From: Peribolospora baueri
Taxonomy: Eukaryota > Basidiomycota > Peribolosporomycetes > Peribolosporales > Peribolosporaceae
Assembly (NCBI GenBank): GCA_029717555.1
Contig: JAMDHS010000001.1
Coordinates: 434,001-498,000 of the forward strand
Reading direction: 5' to 3'
Length of the DNA: 64,000 nt
Part shown: positions 54,938 through 64,000 of the stretch, one piece after another
How positions within the stretch are numbered: position 1 is the first letter of the stretch
Layout of the letters: every line of letters starts with the position of its first letter
The notes under the pieces: model-generated
Seen by the model: only the letters and a program-made list of their open reading frames with translations
Told to the model about the DNA's origin: nothing
Database searches by the model: none
Program-made: the position numbers and the translations under genes

Positions 54938-57900
54938 TCAGGAAGCGGCACGCTTGGACTTGGCTCGGATTTTGGCTCCCCATTTGTAGAAGGCGAAGGG
55001 GATGGGCATCTGAGGAGGACGAGGGGAGGTAGAAGTGGACATAATGAAATGGGCATGGAAAACGGAGATAAGCGACGTCTGTGACTGGCACGGACGACGT
55101 GGTTCGCTCTTCGCTCACCATGCCAAGAGCGACTGACGACGGGAAGAGGGGCGAAGGCGCACGCACGTCGATCAGTGACTGATGAACACAAGAAAGGGAA
55201 GACGAGGACCGACTCACCTGCTGCGAGCAAGCTGGCTGCAGCGCCAGTCCCCATGCCGTGGTACATCTGTGCGCCCAGCACAATCGGCGGATTGTTAGAA
55301 ATGATATTCACGTAACGCCCGTTCGCGCCGAACGCGTTGCCACGGTGCGACAAGGTTGGGCTTACCTGCGTGATGAACAGCGGCATTGCAGCGCCCATAC
55401 CGGATCTGGGGATGAAAGGAAAGGAAAACAGCGCATTGGTGGGCTATGCTCGCCATGCAAAACCGACACGAGGGCAAGAACGAACGCGGTGCTCACCGTA
55501 CGACCGTCTTTGCTGCCAATGCCGAAGCCACGTAGTCCGGGAAGGTGTCGATGAGATACGCGTTGGCACTGATGTCACGGCGACGGTCCATCAGGAGCCA
55601 AAACGAATTGTTAGCGAGCGGCGACAGCAAAAACAATTGAGTCAGGAGCGCGAATGGGAAGACTCACGAGAAGTAGATGCAGACCTGTACCGAACAGATA
55701 AAAAGGAAGCATGACCCGTGAGAAGGATGCTTGAAGCAGCAAACGACCGGCCGTACACGCCTGCCGAGACTTTCTACGGTGACTCTCCTGTAAACTCACC
55801 ATTCCGAATCCAAAGGGAATACCAGCAGACGATGGGCCGACCCACGAACCCGTCTGGGGAGTCCATCCGAAAATGAAAAGCGCTGCGAGCGAGGTGATAC
55901 CGGCGCGCTTGTTAGAAAAACCGAAGCGGGCAAACGAAGGAGATAAAAGTCCCCGGTCGAAAGGATTTCCTCAACTCACATATCGGGACGAAGGGAGAGC
56001 CGAGCATCATCCCCGGCAGCCTGTCCTCCGGATCCGCCTTGCCGCCTTTCTCAACCGCCTTTTTCGCATACAACTTTTCAAGTTGGGGCGTGACGACGAG
56101 GGCAAAGGCGACGCCGATGAAGATGCTGCAGAGCGTGAGACCGATCTGCCCGTCGTTGAAGTTGAACGGCGCGCCACCGAAGACGACGGGGAAGGAGAAG
56201 AACATGCCGTAGAGCTGAGCGTAGATCAGAGCTGTCCAGATACGAGAGGCAAAAAGAACGTCAGTTCGGTGTGCAGAGGAGCTAACAGGAGCGGTACCGG
56301 TAACGTTTTGCAGATTGAGTTCTACTCACCGATGTAGAAGCTCATCAGGACCAAGATGGGCTCGGTGGCCAGCATCTCTGTGGAGAACGAGGGAATGAAA
56401 CACGTCAGTGGCGCACGCAAGAGGGAAAAAATGGATGGAGTGGACGAGCGCGTTGGGGAAACTCACCGAAAGGCCTAATCAGCGTCTCCTTGAGCAGCTG
56501 AGAGAGGCTAGCTTTGAAGAGCTCCTGTTCGGTAGCAATGTCGTCCCTTCCGGTCTCCTTACGCATCTTCTCAGCGCGCCTCTTCAGCAGGACGGGCGCG
56601 AACGTCTCGGGGATGGGGAGTACCAAGACCCAGCTGGTACGACGATAGGAAGACGAAGAAAGAAAAAAAAAGGGTCAGCCTCTGAAATGGAGCTTAGAAA
56701 GGGGAGGCGAGCGGAATACGCACATCAAGGCCGCGAAGATCATGTTGATCCACAACATCCACCTCCAACCCAATGCGTCGCCAACGAAGCCACCGATGAG
56801 AGGGCCGAGCACGGGACCGGAGTAAGGTGCGGCGGCGAAGAGGGCGATGGCGAAGCCTCTCTCGTCAAAGTCCCATACGTCCGCGATGGTCCCGCCGGCC
56901 AACGTCAGAGGAGCCGAGGCGAAGAAGCCGGCGAAGAAGCGGCAAATGAGCAGGGTCTCGATATTCTTTGCGACGGCGCAGGGGATGTTGAAAACTAGGA
57001 GCGGATGACGGGGCGAGGGCCAAGACGCAAGGAAAAGCGCTTCAATGGAGGGTGTTTGAGGGGAACGGGACAAGGCGCGCAGGAGACGACTCACTGATGT
57101 AGATGAAGAACGGCACGATCCACAACGTTTGACGACCGTAGAGCTCGGAGAGTGGTGACCAAAACAACGGACCGATACTGTTGTTGATCGCGAACGCGGA
57201 CAAGATGATCCATCAGCACAACCTATGCGCGCCGACGAGCAGCTCATGCGGGAGAGAGCGATACGATTCGGTAAGGTGTATTGTCCCCCCAAGCGCCTCT
57301 CCGTCACACTCACCCGAACCCGCAAACCATCAAGGAGACGCTAAGCGTGACAACCTCGAGACCCATATGAAACTCTTTCTGCATGTCTTCAAAGTCGCCC
57401 GTCACCACTGCAGAGGCGAACGCGACGGAAACGACGGCCATGGCTGACACGCCGGTGATATACCTGTTGTGGGGGCGGAGGAATGAAGGGCGATGCGAGG
57501 TCAGCGTCGATGGCAAAAAAAAGGGTCTTCGAACCTGACAAGAGATAGAGGGAAGGGTAAAAAGGGGAGGACGCCTAACTCACCACCTGAACCCCTTGGA
57601 CCAATTGCGCGGGTTCTCCTTGTCGTCGGGCTTCCAAACGACGAGTTCAACGTCCTCAAGCCTCGTAGGTCTCCTGCCGCCCTTTTCCAGGTCCGCATTG
57701 GCGGCCGCCTTCCCGATCTTGCTCGGCAGCTTCCGAAGCTCTGTCTTCGGGTCTGTGCCCCCGATGTATGGGGCAGCTTGTCCCTCGCCCTGGGGGGCGG
57801 CTGGTGTTGATGAGGGCTGTTCCGCACGCTGCTCTGCTTCGAGCTCCGACGAGAAAGGTACGAGGCCAGTGGGGGAGGTGGTGGTGTATTCGTCCGTGAG

Positions 57901-58119
57901 ACCGGGGCCCGCAGCCTCTCGGTCGGTGGTGAGGTAAGGGAAAGCAAGGGTCTCGAGACCATGCGGTTGGTGATGTTGATGGGGGGGGAACGGCGACGTG
58001 GCGAGGTCTTGACCGAAGTCGTTCTGCAGAGTTGTTGAGGACGCTTGGGAAGGGAGGGCGCCACGCGCTTGCGTCGGTGATGAGGAGGGACCTATCGGCC
58101 CGTTGTTGGAGTCCGCCAT
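54938..58119 (-). CDS. MFS transporter, DHA1 drug/polyamine:H+ antiporter type
   Basis: Twelve-TM exporter of the Tpo/Flr group. Fourteen exons: complement(54938..55009, 55119..55132, 55218..55266, 55366..55405, 55497..55568, 55668..55684, 55800..55882, 55980..56231, 56330..56377, 56467..56633, 56724..56994, 57095..57177, 57314..57463, 57584..58119); about 617 residues. A ~175-residue cytosolic N-terminus ends WKPDDKENPRNWSKGFRW, the usual lead-in to TM1. Motif A reads GPLFWSPLSELYGRQ; the antiporter motif C reads APYSGPVLGPLIGGFVGDAL. Later helices include MFFSFPVVFGGAPFNFNDGQ and LIDTFPDYVASALAAKTVVR. Two exons are 14 and 17 nt. The end KWGAKIRAKSKRAAS is basic. Substrate cannot be told from sequence. 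Confidence 0.93.
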
Positions 58120-59246
58120 CGAGAACGAAGGAGGACGAAGGGCAGGTGAGTAGTGTGACGACGCTGAGCTGAAGGAAGGAAAGAAAAGAAGGAAAGAAAA
58201 TGAGAGAAGGAACGAAGGGTAGGGTAAGGGTAGGGGAAGGGAAGAGGAGTGGCGAAAGAGAAGGTGAGTCGGGCGGGCGCAGAGGCGCGACGGTGTTGTT
58301 TATATGTACCCTGGAACGCCGTCGAGTGGTTAGCCGGTGTTCGAGGAAAGGGAAGCAGACTGGTGAACGGTGGTACAGTCAGATATGCGATCAGTGCTCG
58401 CCAAAGCACACAGTCCGGCATCTCAAACGACGTTGAGGAGCGGATTGCATCCATACGGGCAGACCGGCCAGCTTGGAGAAGGCGAGAAGGTGGTCAGCTC
58501 GAACAGATTCTAGACGAAATGAAGGGGACCAACTGAAGTGGCCGGAACAAACAGGGCCCGGACGAGGGCAGAGACGGACGAGAAGCAGGAGACCGGCGGT
58601 CTGTCTGCCTCGCTCGCCCGCCGTGGCGGACCGTCCGCGACGGGCGATGGATCGACGCGGGTGAAGTCGGCAAGAATACGAGCATGGCGGTGGTGAGATG
58701 GAGGGCGATCGACGTCTTGGACGCCGGCGAGGCCATTCTCGAACCGCCATCACCAGCGATCTTGGCGAGCCGTCGGAAACGTCAGGGTCGGACAGCTGAT
58801 CGACGTCCGGAGCTCGGGCGCACGCACAAGCCGAGCCGGAGCGGACCACCGTCCCTTGCCCGCCTGGCCTCCTCTCCTGCTCCGACCCTCCTGCCATTTC
58901 ATCGTGCATGCCTTCCTTCTATCGATCCCGTGCGAGGTTTAGATCTCGGCGGCATATCCCTCGGTAACGCCCCCGTCCACAGCCTTTCCCGCTTCTCGCC
59001 TCGCGACGGCGCGCTCAGCGTCCCGTTCCGGCCCGCAAGGCCGCAGTAGAGACAAGTCCAGTTACATTTGTATCACTCCGACATGCAGTACCTGTAATGT
59101 GTCCTAGAACCGCCGTCCACAACACCACCAGCCTTCTGCCTCCCCGACGCCTATCTACGGGCATCGTCGGCCTGGCCCCGTCGGAAGCAGGTGCGGGAGC
59201 GGGAGCGGGAGCGGGAGCTGGAGCATCTGCTAACATCTCCCAACCG
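58120..59246. promoter_or_regulatory. MFS transporter promoter region
   Basis: About 1.1 kb upstream of the transporter start, with GGGTAAGGGTAGGGG near 58215-58240. ORFs on both strands overlap and carry no domain. Confidence 0.45.
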
Positions 59247-60071
59247 TCATAACCCGCAGTCGCCGCTTGCTGCCGCCGCCGCTCGCTCGTCCTCCCCTCG
59301 CTCCTTATATTTCTCCTCGTCCTCGTCCTTCTTCGTCTTGCGATGCTTGCGTCGCTTGTGCTTTCTTCTCTTCTCCCTTCTCCTCCGACGACAGCACCAC
59401 CGCCCCAGTAGCAGGACGAACGCGGCCCCGGCCATGGACCCGATCACAGCGCCCGCGATCGCGCCCGGCGAAGGCGATGAGGCGTGCGACGAGGTGTTGG
59501 ATGGGGAGGCCGACGCTGCCACGGACCCGGGAAGCGTCGTGAGCTGGCCATTGGGACGGGTGGACAGAGAAGTAGACGAGGTGGCTTGTTGACCGCTGGC
59601 GTTGGTCGAGACGGTTGGATGTGGAACACTAGGTCGTGCTCCGTCTCTCGACGCCGCCCCTGCGGAGGAGGGCAGGCAAGGGACGGATCCGCTGGGGAGA
59701 GCGCTTCCACCTCTGCTCGCTGGAGGAGCGGTGGACGCTGACGTAACTGAATAGGGCCCCGTCGTAGTCATCGACCACGACGTGCTTTGTGCGCCGCCGG
59801 CGCCGCCGCTGCGGTGCCACGGTCCTCTTGCAGTCGTCGCTCTCCCTCTTCCTCCGCCTCTGCTACCGTCTTCCCCGCTGTCATGTCTACCACCATACTC
59901 GCCACCGTCGGTCGTGGTGGTGGCCGTCGCGTGACACGTGGACCTCGTAAGCGTCGTTGAAGACGTGTTGCAGCTCGTCTTGACGGCGCGATGCCGTTCC
60001 TGCAGCTGCGCTGGCTGTGGGACACGACTGTCGGTGACGGATGGTGGGGCGTGGAAGACGGCCGGTGGCAT
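59247..60071 (-). CDS. Ser/Thr-rich single-pass membrane protein
   Basis: Open frame of 274 residues with a Ser/Thr/Pro-rich region (~30-185, many TTTT/SSTS clusters), one TM helix with small-residue packing (GAIAGAVIGSMAGAAFVLLL, ~197-216) and an immediate, strongly basic cytosolic anchor (RWCCRRRRREKRRKHKRRKH). This layout is common in fungal cell-wall stress sensors and other O-mannosylated surface proteins. No signal peptide is visible at the ATG used, so one or more upstream exons are likely; leader sequence above 60071 is pyrimidine-rich with possible acceptors. The exact 5' structure is unresolved and the gene itself is a prediction. Confidence 0.5.
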   Translation of the reverse strand: MPPAVFHAPPSVTDSRVPQPAQLQERHRAVKTSCNTSSTTLTRSTCHATATTTTDGGEYGGRHDSGEDGSRGGGRGRATTARGPWHRSGGAGGAQSTSWSMTTTGPYSVTSASTAPPASRGGSALPSGSVPCLPSSAGAASRDGARPSVPHPTVSTNASGQQATSSTSLSTRPNGQLTTLPGSVAASASPSNTSSHASSPSPGAIAGAVIGSMAGAAFVLLLGRWCCRRRRREKRRKHKRRKHRKTKKDEDEEKYKERGEDERAAAAASGDCGL

Positions 60072-61106
60072 CGTGACGTGAGGCGGTTGGCTAGCTGGAG
60101 GAGCAAGCTAGGTGGCTCGTGCGGCTGAGGTGAATACGAAGACGGAGACGAGGTGAGAAAGACAGCTGCCAAAAAAAGGCCACGTCCTTCTTGACGATGA
60201 CTAGGTATGTGGACTCGCAAATGCGATGGGTGTGTCGTGTCCGGATGACGGGCGAAAGGGAGGGGGCCTCTCGCCGATGCTGGTTGTCTAAGTGGTTTCG
60301 ACGGAACGAAGCCGTGCGTCTACGTCCACATCCTGGTCTATAGGAAACTCGTTTGCCGTGCTCGACTAGAACAAGTCAAGCGCCCCTGGTCGTGAGCAGA
60401 AAGGAAAAAAATGAGGTTCGGCGAGTGGCTGGAGAACCGGTGAGCGACAAAGGAAGGAACAAAGGGAAGATCATAAGCGAAAGCACGTGCTACAAGCTTG
60501 CGGTTTTTTTCAAATAAACGGCTGGAGCGCGGACTGGTCGTTCGGCTTGGACCGCGGCGATGGTGAACAAAGGACGAACGGCAGGGGAGATCACATCGCC
60601 GTATGTTCATGTCTGCGAACTCTTGAGATGCAGGTCAATCGAGGTGGAGGCAGCCCGGCTCACTGTCCGGCACCACGAATAGCCTCTACCACCGATGTGC
60701 TGGCGCCTCGCACCCGCGCCCTTCGCCTCCAAAAACGGCTGTCAGCCAAGATTTGGTCAGACCGAGATGATCCGTCGCGACGGCATTCCATCTCCTTGTT
60801 GGTTGCGCCCCTTGTCGACGATGATCGTCGGGTGGAACAAGAAAGAGGAGCGAGGCGAGCTTGTTTCTTCGATGTCGCTGCTGCGGCATCCGATCGAATT
60901 CAAGCTTGATCCTCCGACGACGGCCGCCCGTCCGAGAACGTGACGAAGATACCTCAAACCATCATCGTCCGTAACCATCTCCATCCCACCCATCCTCGAC
61001 GAGACGACGCACTTCGATGAGTTCTGTTTAGTCTTCCCCTCCGGATCCCATCCCTCCCTTTGCGTGCCCTTCCCTCTCCGCCGAGTCGGGTCGGGTTCGC
61101 CTTGTC
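60072..61106. promoter_or_regulatory. Divergent region upstream of the ubiquitin protease
   Basis: About 1 kb. It should contain the 5' part and promoter of the membrane-protein gene and the promoter of the UBP gene. No further gene recognised. Confidence 0.45.
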
Positions 61107-64000
61107 ATGCCCGCCCCCAGCCCGGTGACGACCTTCATCCTCGTTGAGCCTCTCCAGGAGCCGTCCACGTCGGCCACGGCTCTTATCGACGCCTTTCGAA
61201 TCACCTCTTCACGCCTGCTTTCCGAATACGGGTCTGTCGCGCTCGTCTGTTCCGTCCTCGCCCTCTTTGCGCTAGCCTCGTACGCCTTCGACTTTCCTCT
61301 CCTCTCGAGTGAGAGCATCCTCAACCCGCTTCCCTTCCCCTTGCCCACGAACCTCTCAGAGCTCCAAGCTCTCCTTCTTTTCTTCATCTTCCGTTTTCGC
61401 GACTCTGTGATGGACGTCGGAGCGAACGTGCTCTCTCTCCCGCTCAGCTTCGCTCCGGGCCTGTCCTCTCTCCCGGGCTACGCGTCCACCCGGTCTGTCG
61501 GCATCGATCACGATCGCGACGCCCATTTCATTACCAGGCTTGGCGTGCGGAATGTAGGGAAGCCAACGAAGAGGGTAGTGAGGAGCAGGGCAGAGACCTT
61601 GGGTAGGACTAGCCGGGCTGCGCCTGTTCACACCACTAAGAGCGAAGGGGTCGAGCTGAGAATCAGCGGGCTCGTCAACACGGGCAATACTTGCTTTTTA
61701 AACTCGGTTCTGCAGGTGAGCGAGCCTCCGTTGGGACAGTTCGCTTTTCAGCGGTGTGCGTGAAAGGGACGCTTGGCTTATTTGACCGCGGGCCACCTCC
61801 CGTGTCCCCTTAAAATTTTAGTCTCTAGCTTCGTTACCTCAACTTCGCACCTACCTCGATGACGTACAGCTGCTGGCGGAAAAGCTTGACGTGCCGACGC
61901 CCGTGACGGATGCCTTAAAGGAGACTTTGCTAAGTGTGTTCGAACCGCTTAATATATTGTCCGTTTGTCACTGTCTAACATCTCGCTTTTCGTTCAATAT
62001 CGTCTCGTCTCTCGTCCATCCAAAGGCCTCAACTATCCCCGCACCAAACGTCGCTCCTTCGTTCCGACAGACCTAGTCGAAGCGCTCTCTAGTAACCGCC
62101 GCACGCTCATCTCTGGTGCGCAGCAGGACGCTCAGGAGCTGTTTGGAATGCTCGAGGATGCTGTTGCGGTCGAGGCGGAGGAGGTGAGGGCCGAGGCGGC
62201 GAGAGAATTCGGCCTTCGGAACATCGACATCGATATCGGGTCGGAGGGTACTGGGGCAGCGCCGATCGAATTGGAGGTGTCCAAGCTTCTCAAAAATCCC
62301 TTTAAAGGTATGACGGCCAATCGCACTTCATGCGTCACCTGTGGATACACAGAGGCGGTACGTCATTTCGTTTTCAGAGAGCTCAGTGTGCCGGTGCCAA
62401 GAGCGGTAAGTCGTTCTCAAACTACTTTGAATGGAAGTGGGAGTGAGGTTAAGGACACCGTCTGACTCGGACATTCGAATTCCGTGCACTCATCCGATCT
62501 CTGCAGAGCTCCTGCTGGCTGGAAGAATGCCTTGCAGAGTATACCAAGCTCGAGCTGCTCCCTCCGGATTGGAGCTGTCGTCGATGCTCTCTTCTCGCCA
62601 CCCATCGCAGACTCCTGGCCGAGGTCGAGCGTCTCTCGTCTCCTCCGGAGTCTACCCCCAGGAAGGTCGTCGCGTCTACCTCGGCCTTCACCCTCGATTC
62701 ACCTCATTTCAACGACAATAACAAAAATGCCAACCCAGCCACGCTCGCCAAAGCCGATCGCAAAGCGGTCAAGGCGGCAGCGAAGGAAGAGAAGCTGTTG
62801 GCCACGCGTAGGAAGCGGCTTTACGAGGCGCGCAGGGCGGAGACTCGCGTTCGGGAAGCGTTGGAAAGCGGCGACTTGAGGGAGGACGAACCGGGCCGTA
62901 CGTTGGATGAGGTGTCCGTTGAGAGGGTCACGAGTCGGGCGGCTACGAAGCAGGTTATGGTCGGTCGGGTGAGTTTAGTAGCGAATGAAAGCGCGTCTGA
63001 CGCCATTTCGTACTGACTCGGACGGACCGTCGGTCCTTCTCCTTGCAGCCGCCAAGGGTGCTCTGCATTCATCTGAATCGCTCAGTGTACTCGCTCTCAT
63101 CGTTCGGAGCGACCAAGAATCCGTGTCGCGTCCTGTTCCCTGAATATCTCGACATCACGCCCTTCGCCACGACCGGCGAGCTTAGCATGCGTCCAGAGGC
63201 TCCCATCTCCAGTTCCTCTCCCCCCAAGTCGTGTGCTGACACGCCAAAGGCGGGACCAGCAAAAGGCGCTTCCCGTCAGGCCGCGCCAACCTTCTACCGG
63301 CTCGCAGCCGTCGTGGTACACTATGGAAGCAGCCACGCCTCCGGCCATTACGTTTCTTTCCGCCGCCGGCCTCCTTCCCACATCTCTTCTCGCTCTACCA
63401 CCCCCCTTCTCCCACCTCGCTTTGCTCATCCAGAGGGGTTGCACTGTGCCTGTTCCGAGTGCGTCACCTTCGGCCCGGTAGTTGACGCCTCCTCTGCTCC
63501 AATGGTGGACGCGAATGGCGTCCTCACCGGACGACCGACGGCACGAGCGGGACGGTGGGTTCGGATCAGCGATGAGACGGTGGAAGAGGTGTCGCTGTCC
63601 GACGTGCTCCGACAGAACCCTTTCCTCCTCTTCTACGAGCGTATCGAGCCTTGCTTATCGCCCTCGGAGGAGCGCGGTCACGGAAAGGGCAAGCGAGTCG
63701 ATGGAGACGCCCAAGAGCACATTCCTAGCGCGTTCGCCAACTTCGTCTTCCAAGCCAAAGCCAAGTCGAAAGCGTCCGAGAACAAGGGCAAAGGGAGAGT
63801 GGTGCACTCTTATGGGATCGGCGGCGCACGCGCCGGTCGTCGTCCTTCGCCACCGCCGTCGTCAGAGCCTTTGGCAGCGCTGGCGCGGGAGAAGAATGCG
63901 GAAGGTGTGCCAGGAAACGGGGAGCCACCGCTTCCGGACGGAGCAAGGTCGCCGTCCTCGACGGCCGATGATGGGTCTGCGGACGGGTATGGGTACGACG
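61107..64000 (+). CDS. Membrane-anchored ubiquitin-specific protease (UBP1/USP30 type), partial
   Basis: Deubiquitinating cysteine protease. Exons 61107..61715, 61822..61933, 62026..62405, 62507..62968, 63049..>64000; the 3' end lies outside the window. An N-terminal TM helix (VALVCSVLALFALASYAF, ~44-61) precedes the catalytic domain, as in yeast Ubp1 and mitochondrial USP30. The Cys box is SGLVNTGNTCFLNSVLQSL (Cys196), followed by SGAQQDAQELFGMLEDAV, the CPxC-type finger (CVTCGYTEAVRHFVFREL ... WSCRRC), RVLCIHLNRSVYS and the His box VVHYGSSHASGHYVSFRRR. The catalytic domain closes with NPFLLFYERIEP; after that a disordered Lys/Ser/Gly tail continues to the edge. A charged Lys/Arg/Ala insert (~390-470) interrupts the domain. 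Which membrane it sits in cannot be decided from sequence. Confidence 0.93.

Noticed and set aside
53995-55398. 467-residue minus-strand ORF
   Set aside because: It overlaps several MFS exons out of frame and otherwise crosses G-run and GATA repeats; no domain.
1-64000. CRISPR arrays, rRNA genes, telomeric repeats, LTR retroelements
   Set aside because: None seen: repeats are simple microsatellites, no rRNA-like sequence is present, and no reverse transcriptase or paired long terminal repeats were recognised.

Overview
The window is nuclear DNA of a basidiomycete fungus, probably a GC-rich, yeast-forming lineage of Pucciniomycotina or Ustilaginomycotina; I cannot settle which. The evidence is dense short spliceosomal introns (mostly 75-130 nt, GTGAGT donors, several per gene), very short exons, a tRNA-Phe with an intron, a fused DHNA-HPPK-DHPS folate gene, and housekeeping proteins of fungal type. 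Genes are packed on both strands with gaps of a few hundred bases, and no operons are expected. Exon maps below were derived by hand from splice signals, reading phase and protein-family conservation.

Layout. 1-4.2 kb: RAMP4/SERP1-type ER protein (cut by the left edge), F1-ATPase gamma subunit and, divergently, eIF2-beta. 5.0-6.9 kb: two tandem genes for very small secreted peptides that share gene structure and a C-terminal WK motif; I recognise no family. 8.9-13.2 kb: SAGA adaptor ADA2 and mitochondrial fission protein FIS1. 14.3-17.9 kb: a mitochondrial-type DEAD-box helicase and U2AF small subunit. 18.1-24.0 kb: the trifunctional folate enzyme, 40S protein uS2 (RPS0) and, divergently, 60S protein eL14. 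24.5-27.7 kb: cytosolic methionyl-tRNA synthetase with a WHEP-like tail. 28.3-28.9 kb: an intronless bacterial-type pyroglutamyl peptidase I, a strong candidate for lateral transfer, followed by decayed protein-like sequence. 30.2-37.2 kb: a PRKRIP1-family protein, a single-pass membrane protein ending in a PPPPY motif, and an ACSS3-like acyl-CoA synthetase. 37.8-40.9 kb: a large alpha-arrestin.

42.5-46.7 kb is the accessory part: the tRNA-Phe gene, three copies of a short repeat, a decayed pogo/Fot1-like transposase, a decayed Helitron helicase and a broken unknown coding region. 47.9-64.0 kb returns to ordinary genes: a secreted GDSL esterase, a DUF676-type alpha/beta hydrolase, a DHA1-type MFS transporter with 14 exons, a Ser/Thr-rich membrane protein, and a membrane-anchored ubiquitin protease (UBP1/USP30 type) cut by the right edge.

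Most of the window is core information-processing and metabolic machinery (translation: eIF2-beta, uS2, eL14, MetRS; splicing: U2AF1, PRKRIP1; transcription: ADA2; mitochondria: ATP3, FIS1, DEAD-box helicase). The parts that stand out are the paired secreted micro-peptides, the bacterial-type Pcp gene with its decayed flank, and the transposon island with its unexplained broken gene.
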